Below, one piece after another: positions 6,383 to 13,686 of a DNA stretch of 15,183 nucleotides. The DNA is taken from NCBI GenBank assembly GCA_035690725.1, contig DASSKF010000053.1:1-15183 (forward strand). The letters run 5' to 3'. Below the pieces are notes generated by a model. The model saw only the letters and a list, made by a program, of their open reading frames with translations, had not been told where the DNA came from and searched no databases. This DNA is from DASSKF01 sp035690725 (GTDB lineage: Bacteria; Actinomycetota; Actinomycetes; Actinomycetales; Dermatophilaceae). Within the stretch, counting starts at the first letter, position 1, and each line of letters begins with the position of its first letter. The translations under genes and the position numbers were made by a program.

Positions 6383-9292
6383 CTACGCGGGCACAATGTT
6401 GACGAGCTTGGGCGCCCGGACGACCACCTTGCGCACCGGGGCGCCGTCGAGGCTGGCCCGCACCTTCGCGCTGGCCAGCGCCTGCTCCTGCAGCTCGTCG
6501 TCACCGATGTCGGCCGGCACCTCGATCCGGTCGCGGACCTTGCCCTTGACCTGCAGCACGCAGGTGACGGTGTCCTCGACCAGCAGCGCCGGGTCGGCCT
6601 GCGGGAAGGCGTGGTGCGCCAGCGACTCGGTGTGCCCCAGCCGGGCCCACAGCTCCTCGGCGAGGTGCGGCGCCAGCGGCGCGGTCATCAGCACCAGCGG
6701 CTCGACCGCCTCCCGCGGCACGTGCGGCAGCCCGACCAGCGCGTTGTTCAGCTCGATCAGCTTGGCGACCGCCGTGTTGAACCGCAGCCCCTCGAAGTCC
6801 TCGCGGACGCCCGCCACGGCCCGGTGCAGCGTGCGACGGGTCTGCTCGTCGGCGGGCTCGTCGACGACGGTGACCTCGCCGCTGTCCTCGTCGACCACGT
6901 TGCGCCACAGCCGCTGCAGGAACCGCTGGGCGCCGACGACGGCCCGGGTCTCCCACGGGCGGGAGAGGTCCAGCGGTCCCATCGACATCTCGTAGACGCG
7001 GAACGTGTCGGCCCCGAACGTGGAGAACATGTAGTCCGGGGTGACGACGTTCTTCAGGGACTTGCCCATCTTGCCGTACTCCCGGGTGACCGGCTGGCCG
7101 TTCCAGGTGTAGCTCGTGCCCGAATCGGCCTCGTGCTCCTCGACTTCCGCGGCGGGGACTGCCTGCCCGCGGTGGTCCCGGAACGCGAACGCCTGGATGT
7201 AGCCCTGGTTGAACAGCTTGCGGAACGGCTCCTCGCTGGACACGTGCCCCAGGTCGAACAGGACCTTGTGCCAGAACCGGGAGTAGAGCAGGTGCAGCAC
7301 CGCGTGCTCGACGCCGCCGACGTAGAGGTCGACGCCGCCCGGGTCCTTGCTGCCGGCGGGCGCCCCCATGACCGGCTCGCTGCGCGGGCCCATCCAGTAG
7401 CGCTCGTTGTCCGGGTCGACCAGCTGCTCGTGGTTGGCCGGATCCAGGTAGCGCAGCTCGTACCAGCACGAACCCGCCCAGTTGGGCATGGTGTTGACCT
7501 CGCGGGTGTACGTCTTCATCCCGTCGCCGAGGTCCAGCTCGACGGTCAGCCAGTCGGTCGCGCGGGACAGCGGCGGCTCCGGCGTGGACTCCGCGTCGTC
7601 CGGGTCGAACACCCGCGGCGCGTAGTCGGGCACGTCCGGCAGCTCGACCGGCAGCATCGACTCGGGCAGCGCGTGCGCGTGGCCCTGTTCGTCGAAGACG
7701 ATGGGAAACGGCTCGCCCCAGTAGCGCTGCCGGCTGAACAGCCAGTCCCGCAGCTTGTAGGTGACCGTCCCCTGCCCCAGGTCCTTCTTCTCCAGCCAGG
7801 CGGTGACCGTCTCCTTGGCCGCGTCGACCTCGAGGCCGTCCAGGCTGACCTCGTCGTTGCTGGAGTTGATGGCCACGCCCTCGCCGGCGTACGCCTCGTC
7901 CTCCGGGTAGCCGTCCGGCGCCTGCACGGTCCGCACGATGGGCAGCTCGAACTTCGTGGCGAACTCGTGGTCGCGCTGGTCGCCGCCGGGCACCGCCATG
8001 ATCGCGCCGGTGCCGTAGCCCATCAGCACGTAGTCGGCGATGAACACCGGGATGCGTTGCCCGTTCACCGGATTGGTGGCGAACGCGCCGGTGAACACGC
8101 CGGTCTTGTCGCGCCCCTCGGCCTGCCGCTCCAGCTCGCTCTTGCGGGAGGCCTGCAGGCGGTATGCCGACACGGCGGCCTGCGGGTCGTCCGCGCCTCC
8201 CGTCCACGCCGGCCTCGTGCCCTCGGGCCACCGGCCCGGCGTGATCCGCCCGACCAGGGGGTGCTCCGGCGCCAGCACCATGAACGTGGCGCCGAACAGG
8301 GTGTCCGGGCGGGTGGTGAACACCTCGATCTCGGCCTGCGGGTGCCCCGGCCCGTGCGTGACGACGTAGTCGGACGACTCGTCGTTGGTCGGCACCGGGA
8401 AGCGGACGTTCGCGCCGTGCGAGCGACCGATCCAGTTGCGCTGCATCAGCTTCACCGGCTCCGGCCAGTCCACCCGGTCCAGGTCGTCGATCAGCCGGTC
8501 GGCGTAGCGGGTGATCCGCATCATCCACTGCTTCAGGCTGCGCTGGAAGACCGGGTAGTTGCCTCGCTCGGAGCGACCCTCGGCGGTGACCTCCTCGTTG
8601 GCCAGCACCGTGCCCAGCCCCGGGCACCAGTTCACCGGAGCCTCGGAGGTGTAGGCCAGCCGCTCGCCGTCGATGATGCCCCGCTGCTCGTCCGCGGACA
8701 GGTCGGCCCACGGCCGGCCGCTCGGGGTCGCCCGCTCGCCGCTCTCCAGGTCGGCCACGAGCTCACTGATGGGACGAGCGCGGGCCGTGCGGTCGTCATA
8801 CCAGCTGTTGTAGATCTGCAGGAAGATCCACTGGGTCCAGCGGTAGAACTCCGGGTCGATGGTGGCGATGGTGCGGCGCTGGTCGTGGGCCAGCCCCAGC
8901 CGGCGCAGCTGGCGCTTCATCACGACCATGTTGTCCTCGGTCGTCGTGCGCGGGTGCTGGCCGGTCTGCACGGCGTACTGCTCCGCGGGCAGCCCGAACG
9001 CGTCGTAGCCCAGGCAGTGCAGGACGTTCTTGTCGGTCATCCGCTGGAACCGGGCGAAGACGTCCGTGGCGATGTATCCCAGCGGGTGTCCGACGTGCAG
9101 CCCCGCCCCGGAGGGGTAGGGGAACATGTCCATCACGAACAGCTTCTCCCGGTCGTCGACCGCCGCCGGGTCGGCCCACGGCCCGGCCGGGTTCGGCGCC
9201 TCGAAGGTGCCGTGCTCCTCCCAGAGGTCCTGCCACTTCAGCTCGATCTGGTTCGCCAGCTCGGCGGTGTACCGGTGCGGGGTCTCCGTCAT
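6383..9292 (-). CDS. leuS: Leucyl-tRNA synthetase
   Basis: This is a class Ia aminoacyl-tRNA synthetase that charges tRNA-Leu in the cytoplasm. The 969-residue length fits actinobacterial LeuS. Motifs seen: FPYPSGAGLHVGHPLGY with HVGH (66-69) as the HIGH signature, YDAFGLPAEQYAVQTGQHP, the CP1 editing domain with GTGAIMAVPGGDQRDHEFA, and KMGKS (741-745) as the KMSKS loop. The editing motif reads GGDQRD where many LeuS proteins have GHDxRD; the key Asp and the RD pair are kept. The ATG at 9292 was chosen by the AAGGA Shine-Dalgarno nine bases upstream and the family N-terminus (MTETPHRYTAELANQIE). The ORF upstream of it is the leader region. It heads the leuS-degV-plsY operon and is preceded by a leucine-rich leader peptide and hairpins, so leucine-dependent attenuation is likely. 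Confidence 0.98.
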   Translation of the reverse strand: MTETPHRYTAELANQIELKWQDLWEEHGTFEAPNPAGPWADPAAVDDREKLFVMDMFPYPSGAGLHVGHPLGYIATDVFARFQRMTDKNVLHCLGYDAFGLPAEQYAVQTGQHPRTTTEDNMVVMKRQLRRLGLAHDQRRTIATIDPEFYRWTQWIFLQIYNSWYDDRTARARPISELVADLESGERATPSGRPWADLSADEQRGIIDGERLAYTSEAPVNWCPGLGTVLANEEVTAEGRSERGNYPVFQRSLKQWMMRITRYADRLIDDLDRVDWPEPVKLMQRNWIGRSHGANVRFPVPTNDESSDYVVTHGPGHPQAEIEVFTTRPDTLFGATFMVLAPEHPLVGRITPGRWPEGTRPAWTGGADDPQAAVSAYRLQASRKSELERQAEGRDKTGVFTGAFATNPVNGQRIPVFIADYVLMGYGTGAIMAVPGGDQRDHEFATKFELPIVRTVQAPDGYPEDEAYAGEGVAINSSNDEVSLDGLEVDAAKETVTAWLEKKDLGQGTVTYKLRDWLFSRQRYWGEPFPIVFDEQGHAHALPESMLPVELPDVPDYAPRVFDPDDAESTPEPPLSRATDWLTVELDLGDGMKTYTREVNTMPNWAGSCWYELRYLDPANHEQLVDPDNERYWMGPRSEPVMGAPAGSKDPGGVDLYVGGVEHAVLHLLYSRFWHKVLFDLGHVSSEEPFRKLFNQGYIQAFAFRDHRGQAVPAAEVEEHEADSGTSYTWNGQPVTREYGKMGKSLKNVVTPDYMFSTFGADTFRVYEMSMGPLDLSRPWETRAVVGAQRFLQRLWRNVVDEDSGEVTVVDEPADEQTRRTLHRAVAGVREDFEGLRFNTAVAKLIELNNALVGLPHVPREAVEPLVLMTAPLAPHLAEELWARLGHTESLAHHAFPQADPALLVEDTVTCVLQVKGKVRDRIEVPADIGDDELQEQALASAKVRASLDGAPVRKVVVRAPKLVNIVPA

Positions 9293-9374
9293 CGTCGGGT
9301 GTCCTTCGGAGCGTTCGAGGTGGTCGGTTCGGGTGGTGCGGTCCGCGGTGCCCGGCCCGGGGCGGAACATGAGA

Positions 9375-9396
9375 AGACCCCTCACACAGGAGGGGT
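9375..9396 (-). terminator. Terminator/attenuator hairpin in the leuS leader
   Basis: On the minus strand GACCCCTC and GAGGGGTC form a perfect 8-bp stem around a six-base loop, followed by TTCTC. It lies between the leader peptide and leuS, 83 bases before the leuS start. This is the place and form expected of an attenuator, although the U-run is short, as is usual in high-GC genomes. Confidence 0.7.
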
Positions 9397-9397
9397 C

Positions 9398-9428
9398 GGC
9401 CGCGTGATCGTCGGGGCGATCAACGCGG
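9398..9428 (-). promoter_or_regulatory. Leader hairpin overlapping the leader-peptide stop codon
   Basis: On the minus strand GCCGCG and TGATCG pair with CGATCA and CGCGGC: 12 bp with one bulged T and a CCCCGA loop. The leader-peptide TGA (9421-9419) lies inside the 5' arm. Ribosome position on the leader would therefore decide whether this hairpin forms. It abuts the terminator stem, with one base between them, rather than overlapping it. I could not find by eye a clear antiterminator that excludes the terminator. Confidence 0.6.
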
Positions 9429-9454
9429 CTGGCTAAGGAGCAGCGTGCTGCGCA
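9419..9454 (-). CDS. Leucine-rich leader peptide of leuS (11 aa, MRSTLLLSQPR)
   Basis: This short frame encodes MRSTLLLSQPR. Codons 5-7 are CTG-CTC-CTT, three consecutive leucines, the last a rare codon in this GC-rich genome. A TAACCT -10 element ends six bases before the ATG, so the peptide is probably translated from the first base of the transcript. A 12-bp hairpin overlaps the stop and a terminator-like hairpin follows. The combination, directly upstream of leucyl-tRNA synthetase, is the pattern of ribosome-mediated attenuation in which scarce Leu-tRNA stalls the ribosome and raises leuS expression. Classical attenuators have been predicted upstream of leuS in some Streptomyces, so the principle is known. 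The peptide is too short to support by codon statistics. Confidence 0.75.
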
Positions 9455-9460
9455 TGTGCT

Positions 9461-9466
9461 CAGGTT
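9461..9466 (-). promoter_or_regulatory. -10 element of the leuS operon promoter
   Basis: TAACCT fits TANNNT and lies six bases before the leader-peptide ATG, placing the start of transcription at that ATG and giving a leuS leader of about 162 bases. No good -35 match is visible upstream. Confidence 0.55.
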
Positions 9467-9577
9467 AGCGCACCGCCTCCGGGCCCCCTCTCCCCCGCGT
9501 TTCTTTGGGACGTCTGCGCTGCCCTGGCGACCGACACGCAACAAAGATCCGCGGGGAGGACGGGCTACGGGGACGGC

Positions 9578-9611
9578 GACGGGCCGCCACCCCGCAGGGT
9601 GACGGCCCGTC
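9578..9611 (-). terminator. rpsT transcription terminator
   Basis: On the minus strand GACGGGCCG pairs with CGGCCCGTC (9 bp), continued by a T-G pair and CACCC/GGGTG around a TGCG loop: a roughly 15-bp very GC-rich stem starting 24 bases after the rpsT stop. There is no U-tract, which is common for actinobacterial terminators. It separates rpsT from the leuS promoter. Confidence 0.75.
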
Positions 9612-9635
9612 GTGCATCGGCCCGGAGGGCGCCGC

Positions 9636-9896
9636 TCAGAGCTGGGCGGCCCGCTTGGCCATCGCGGACTTCTTGTTCGCGGCCTGGTTCTTGTGGATCA
9701 CGCCCTTGCTGACGGCCTTGTCCAGCTTGGTGGAGGCGTGCTTGAGCGCCTCCTGGGCTGCGGCCTTGTCGCCGGACGCGGCGGCGGCGCGGAACTTGCG
9801 GATGCCGGTGCGCAGCTCGGCCTTGTAGGACTTGTTGCGCTCCGTGCGCTCACGGTTGGTGCGGATCCGCTTGATCTGCGACTTGATGTTTGCCAC
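9636..9896 (-). CDS. rpsT: 30S ribosomal protein S20
   Basis: S20 is a primary 16S rRNA-binding protein of the small ribosomal subunit. The 86-residue, very basic product begins VANIKSQIKRIRTNRERTERNKSYK and ends with KGVIHKNQAANKKSAMAKRAAQL, the characteristic S20 sequence and length. The GTG start was chosen from this conserved N-terminus; a purine-rich GAGAGAG lies seven bases upstream. The gene is monocistronic by appearance: its own promoter and structured leader lie upstream and a strong hairpin terminator follows. In many actinobacteria rpsT lies next to holA and comEC; here holA is upstream on the same strand across a 326-base gap. Confidence 0.98.
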   Translation of the reverse strand: MANIKSQIKRIRTNRERTERNKSYKAELRTGIRKFRAAAASGDKAAAQEALKHASTKLDKAVSKGVIHKNQAANKKSAMAKRAAQL

Positions 9897-10064
9897 GTAA
9901 ATCTCTCTCGTCAGGTCGGTGTGCCCGGCGGCTCGCGCCGCCTGCGGCTCTGTCGTTGAGGGCGACAGACGCGGTTCGGGACCGGGCGTGGGGCACCCGT
10001 GGTTGAACCGCGCTGGTGGTGTCCAGTGGTGCTGCATGCGCGCACGACCTCAGCGCGCACGCAG
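9897..10064 (-). promoter_or_regulatory. Structured 5' leader of rpsT
   Basis: About 167 bases lie between the predicted transcription start and the rpsT GTG. On the minus strand they hold three hairpins. One (10032-10064) has CTGC/GCAG and GCGCGC/GCGCGC stems. One (9949-9969) has a perfect TCTGTCG/CGACAGA stem. One (9927-9942) has GGCGGC/GCCGCC closed by a GCGA loop. GCGA is a GNRA tetraloop only when read on the transcribed strand, which supports an RNA role. Long leaders on ribosomal protein genes commonly serve autoregulation, and S20 regulates itself in E. coli. Whether this leader binds S20 is inference. Confidence 0.55.
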
Positions 10065-10070
10065 TAGCCA

Positions 10071-10100
10071 AATCTAGCAGCGGGCCGCCTGCCCGGCCAA
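10071..10100 (-). promoter_or_regulatory. rpsT promoter
   Basis: TTGGCC (10100-10095) and TAGATT (10076-10071) are separated by 18 bases on the minus strand, a good -35/-10 match for the housekeeping sigma factor. It is the best such pair upstream of rpsT. Transcription would start near 10064. Confidence 0.55.
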
Positions 10101-10111
10101 AACGAGGCAGT

Positions 10112-10141
10112 CACCACGAGCACGAGGCGGGCACCACGAGC
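10112..10141. repeat. Direct repeat CACCACGAGC, two copies 20 bases apart
   Basis: CACCACGAGC occurs at 10112-10121 and 10132-10141, just upstream of the rpsT -35 box. Two identical sites about two helical turns apart could be a regulator binding site, but there is no independent support. Confidence 0.4.
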
Positions 10142-10177
10142 CGGTATGCCGTGTGCCCACCGACCGGGACCGGCTCG
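10137..10177 (-). terminator. Inverted repeat downstream of holA, possible terminator
   Basis: CGAGCCGGT (10137-10145) and ACCGGCTCG (10169-10177) form a perfect 9-bp stem with a 23-base loop, starting about 45 bases after the holA stop. The large loop and lack of a U-tract make it weak, but it is the only hairpin placed to end the helicase-holA transcript before the rpsT promoter. Confidence 0.4.
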
Positions 10178-10222
10178 CGTGGCGCCCTTGGCTGAGCGGG
10201 CACCCCCTGGGTCGGTGCGGGC

Positions 10223-11236
10223 TCAGCTGCCGGCGCGGCGCTCGCGGGCGATGGAGAGGATGGCCCGCTCGACCGCGTAGACCGGGTCCCGTCCCCCGCC
10301 CTTGACGTCGAAGTCGGCGGCGGCGACCGCCTGGATCGAGCGACCGAGGGCGTCGGCGGTCCACCCGTTGAGCTTGCGCCGCGCCTGGTCCACCTGCCAC
10401 GGGGCCATACCGAGCTCCTTGGCGAGCTGGCCGGAGCCGCCGCGGCCGGCGACGCCGACCTTGACCAGCTGGCGCAGCTGCAGGGCGAGGACCGCGACGA
10501 TCGGGACCGGGTTGTCGCCGCCGGCGATGGCGTGGCGCAGCAGCCGCAGCGCCTCCCCCGCGTTGCCGGTGAGCGCCGCGTCGGCGACCTTGAAGCCGGT
10601 CGCCTCGACCCGGCCTCCGTGGTAGCGGGCGACGACGCCCTCGTCGACCACGCCCTCGGTGTCCTCGACCAGCTGCACGCAGGCCTGGGCGAGCTCGCGC
10701 AGGTCCTTGCCTACCGCCTCGAGCAGCGCCCGCACCCCGTCACCGGTGATCTTGCGGCGCCGGCTGCGGAACTCGTTGGTGACGAACTGCGACTTGTCCC
10801 GGTCGCTCTTGACGGCCGGGCAGTCGATCACCCGGGCGCCGCCCTTCTTCAGGGTGTCGAGCACCTTCTTGCCACGGTTGCCGCCACCGTGGCGCACGAC
10901 GAGGGTCACGTCGTCGGCGGGCGCCCCGAGGTAGCCGAGCAGGTCGGTCTGCAGCACGTCCGGTGCCTCGTGCAGGCCCTGGACGACGATCACCTTCGAG
11001 CCGCCGAACAGCGACGGGCTGGCGTGCATCGGCAGCTCGCCGCCCTCGTAGGTCTCCGCGGACAGGCGGATCACCTCGGCGCCGGGGTCGGCGGTCCGCG
11101 CCGTGTCGAGCACCTGCTGGAGCGCCCGGTCGGCCAGCAGGTCCTCCGGGCCGCTGATGAGCACCGTCGACGGCAGCCGGGAACTGCTCGGCGCGGGGCC
11201 GCTGTCGGGGCCGGGTGCGGTGGTGGGGGTGCTCAC
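10223..11236 (-). CDS. holA: DNA polymerase III subunit delta
   Basis: HolA (delta) is the clamp-loader subunit that opens the beta sliding clamp. The product is 337 residues from the chosen GTG (MSTPTTAPG). It shows the family pattern: STVLISGPEDLLADRALQQV near the start, an RLSAETYEGGEL-type segment, SLFGGSKVIVVQGL, VRHGGGNRGKKVLDTLKK and a C-terminal helical domain with LALQLRQLVKV and LGMAPWQVDQARRKLNGW. Delta subunits lack Walker motifs, as here. A second GTG at 11260, two bases after the helicase stop, would add eight residues; neither start has a strong Shine-Dalgarno, and the conserved part is unaffected. It follows the helicase on the same strand and probably shares its transcript. 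Confidence 0.93.
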   Translation of the reverse strand: MSTPTTAPGPDSGPAPSSSRLPSTVLISGPEDLLADRALQQVLDTARTADPGAEVIRLSAETYEGGELPMHASPSLFGGSKVIVVQGLHEAPDVLQTDLLGYLGAPADDVTLVVRHGGGNRGKKVLDTLKKGGARVIDCPAVKSDRDKSQFVTNEFRSRRRKITGDGVRALLEAVGKDLRELAQACVQLVEDTEGVVDEGVVARYHGGRVEATGFKVADAALTGNAGEALRLLRHAIAGGDNPVPIVAVLALQLRQLVKVGVAGRGGSGQLAKELGMAPWQVDQARRKLNGWTADALGRSIQAVAAADFDVKGGGRDPVYAVERAILSIARERRAGS

Positions 11237-11262
11237 GGCGCCCAGCCTGCCACCGGGCACCG

Positions 11263-13629
11263 TCAGTCGAACGACATGGTGGGCGCGTCGCTCACCTCGA
11301 GCCCGAGCAGCGTCATCCGGGCGGTGATGACGTCCGGTGCCAGCTCGAGGTGGTCGGCGAGCTCCTCGAGGGTGCAGCCCACCTCGACGCCGTCGCGCAG
11401 CTGCTCGTCCTCCTCCTCGCTCCAGGCGTGGCCGCCGGTGACGGCGGTCCGCGGCGACCGGGCCACCGGCGGGTGGTCGGCCACCGGCCGGTCGTCAGCC
11501 TCGCCAGCGGCAGCACCAGCATCACCACCGGCAGCAGCACCGGCACCGGGCCCGCCGGCCGACCCACCGGACGCCATCGCGGTCCCCTCCACGGCACCGG
11601 TCACCCCGCGCAGGGCCGGCGCGCGCACCGGCAGCGGCTCGGGCGCGGTCTCGTCGAGCCGCTGCAGCGCCCCGAGCACCAGCGTGCGGTCCGTCGTGGG
11701 CCAGAAGGGCGGCAGCGAGCGCTGGAGGAACCCGGCATACCGCGCGGTCATCATCCGCGAGTCGAGGAAGGCGACGACGCCGCGGTCGTCTCCGCGGCGC
11801 ACGAGCCGGCCGGCGCCCTGCGCGAGCCGCAGCGCCGCGTGCGTCGCGGACACGGCCATGAACCCGTTGCCGCCCATCCTCGCGATCGCCTGCGAGCGCG
11901 CGGAGCTGAGCGGGTCATCCGGTCGGGGGAACGGGATCCGGTCGATGACCACCAGCTGGCAGGCCGACCCGGGCACGTCGACGCCCTGCCACAGCGACAT
12001 GGTCCCGAACAGGCAGGTCGTCGCCTCCGAGGCGAAGTCGCGCACCAGCGTGGAGGTCTGGTCCTCCCCCTGGCACAGGAACGCCATCGTCCCGGCCGCG
12101 ATCTCGTCGGCGAACCGCTCGCGCATCTGCTCGGTCGCAGCCACCGCGGCGCGCATCGAGGAGAAGAGCCCCAGCGTGCGCCCGCCGGCCGCCCGCACCA
12201 GCGCCTCGATCTCGTCGAACGCGGCGTCGGACGTGCCGTCCCGGCCGGGGGCAGGAAGGTGCTGGGCGACATACGCGATGGCCTGCTGCGGGTAGTCGAA
12301 CGGGCTCCCCACGTCGAGGCCGTGCCACGTCGGCGCGTCCTCCCCGCGCAGCCCCAGCGTGCCGGCGACCGCGTCGAACGTGCCGCCGAGCTCGAGCGTG
12401 GCCGAGGTCATGACCACGGTCCGGTCGTCGAAGATCTTGTCCCGCACGAGCATCGCCACGCTCATCGGCGCCACCCGCAGCACACTCCCCCGACGAGGGT
12501 CCTTCCCGACCCAGACGACGTCGAGCTCGCGCTCCTCCAGCACCCGCTCGGCCGTGTCGAACACGTCGTCGACCGCCGCCCGGGCCACCTGCCGGGCACC
12601 GCTCTCGTCGGCCTTGCTCTCCGGCTTCAGCTCGCTCTGCACGGCGCGGGCGGCGTCGAGCACCGACCCCAGCGCGGTCGCCAGCACATCCGGTATGCCG
12701 TTCAGCCGGCCCTCGTCGAGCGCCTCCAGCGCCTGCTCCACCAGTGTCCCGGCGTCGGCGAGCCGCTCGGTCTCCGCGAGCCGGCCGGCCTTCTTCGCCG
12801 CGGTCGCCACCATCGACCCGGTCAGCTCGTCGGTGATCGTGGAGGTCACCCGGTCGACCAGCTCGTGCCCCTCGTCGACGACCAGCAGGTCGTGCTCGGG
12901 CAGCATCTGCCGCCCCTCGAAGGCGTCGATCGCCATGAAGCTGTGGTTGGTCACGACGACGTCGACGTCGCGCGCGGCGTCCCGGGAGCGCTCGACGAAG
13001 CACTCGTCGAGCACCGGGCACTTGCCGCCGAGGCACTCGTGGGCGGTGACCGACACCTGCCGCCAGGCGCGTTGGGACACCCCGGGGACCAGCTCGTCGC
13101 GGTCACCGGACTCGGTGACCTCGGCCCACTCCCGCAGCCGCACCACCTCGGCACCGAGCCGGCCTGCGCCCTTGTCGACCTGCCCGACCGACATCAGGCT
13201 GTCCTCGTCCTCGTCGGGGAAGCCGCCGACCAGCTTGTGCTGGCACAGGTAGTTGGAGCGGCCCTTCACCAGGGCGTAGGTCGGGCGGCGACCCAGCACC
13301 GGCGCCAGCGCCTCGGCGAGCCGGGGCAGGTCCCGGTCGACGACCTGCGCCTGCAGGGCAAGGGTTGCCGTCGCGACGACGACCGGCTTGCCGGTGTCGA
13401 AGGCGTGCGCGATGGCCGGCACCAGGTAGGCCAGCGACTTGCCGGTGCCCGTGCCCGCCTGGACCAGCAGGTGCTCGCCGGACTCGACCGCCTCCTGCAC
13501 CGCGTGCGCCATCCGGACCTGGCCGGGCCGCTCGGTGCCACCCACCCCGGCAACCGCGGCGTGCAGCAGCGCGTCGAGCGAGGCGCCCCCGCCCCTGCCG
13601 TTCGACGAGCCGTCACCGCCGGAAGCCAT
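11263..13629 (-). CDS. DinG/XPD-type Fe-S ATP-dependent DNA helicase with C-terminal SANT/HTH-like domain
   Basis: This superfamily 2 helicase of 788 residues is of the DinG/XPD class, which unwinds DNA 5' to 3' and handles forks, R-loops or damage. Visible motifs: Walker A QAGTGTGKS (57-65), four cysteines for a 4Fe-4S cluster (C129, C199, C204, C210), DEGH (252-255), TSAT (408-411), LWQGVDVPG (546-554) and QGAGRLVRR (604-612). After the helicase core comes an Ala/Gly-rich linker (about 680-733) and a short domain HAWSEEEDEQLRDGVEVG... (734-777) that looks like a Myb/SANT or tri-helical DNA-binding unit. No LexA-type SOS box is seen upstream. The ATG lies six bases after a TAGGGT -10 element. 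holA follows on the same strand. Confidence 0.93.
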   Translation of the reverse strand: MASGGDGSSNGRGGGASLDALLHAAVAGVGGTERPGQVRMAHAVQEAVESGEHLLVQAGTGTGKSLAYLVPAIAHAFDTGKPVVVATATLALQAQVVDRDLPRLAEALAPVLGRRPTYALVKGRSNYLCQHKLVGGFPDEDEDSLMSVGQVDKGAGRLGAEVVRLREWAEVTESGDRDELVPGVSQRAWRQVSVTAHECLGGKCPVLDECFVERSRDAARDVDVVVTNHSFMAIDAFEGRQMLPEHDLLVVDEGHELVDRVTSTITDELTGSMVATAAKKAGRLAETERLADAGTLVEQALEALDEGRLNGIPDVLATALGSVLDAARAVQSELKPESKADESGARQVARAAVDDVFDTAERVLEERELDVVWVGKDPRRGSVLRVAPMSVAMLVRDKIFDDRTVVMTSATLELGGTFDAVAGTLGLRGEDAPTWHGLDVGSPFDYPQQAIAYVAQHLPAPGRDGTSDAAFDEIEALVRAAGGRTLGLFSSMRAAVAATEQMRERFADEIAAGTMAFLCQGEDQTSTLVRDFASEATTCLFGTMSLWQGVDVPGSACQLVVIDRIPFPRPDDPLSSARSQAIARMGGNGFMAVSATHAALRLAQGAGRLVRRGDDRGVVAFLDSRMMTARYAGFLQRSLPPFWPTTDRTLVLGALQRLDETAPEPLPVRAPALRGVTGAVEGTAMASGGSAGGPGAGAAAGGDAGAAAGEADDRPVADHPPVARSPRTAVTGGHAWSEEEDEQLRDGVEVGCTLEELADHLELAPDVITARMTLLGLEVSDAPTMSFD

Positions 13630-13635
13630 CGCCCC

Positions 13636-13641
13636 ACCCTA
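13636..13641 (-). promoter_or_regulatory. -10 element of a probable leaderless helicase promoter
   Basis: TAGGGT (TANNNT) is six bases from the helicase ATG. GGTGGGG in the same place could instead be read as a very close Shine-Dalgarno, so leaderless use is likely but not certain. Confidence 0.4.
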
Positions 13642-13686
13642 AGCCCCGGCGCCGACCCTCCGGCCGCTCCTCCACAGCCCCTCCCG

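Noticed and set aside
6200..9436. A plus-strand open frame of 1078 codons opposite leuS
   Set aside because: It is the antisense shadow of leuS in a very GC-rich gene; the product is low-complexity Val/Arg/Gly/His-rich with no domain, and leuS on the other strand is unmistakable.
11234..13629. SOS control of the DinG-type helicase
   Set aside because: No TCGAAC-N4-GTTCGA type LexA box was found between 13630 and 13790.
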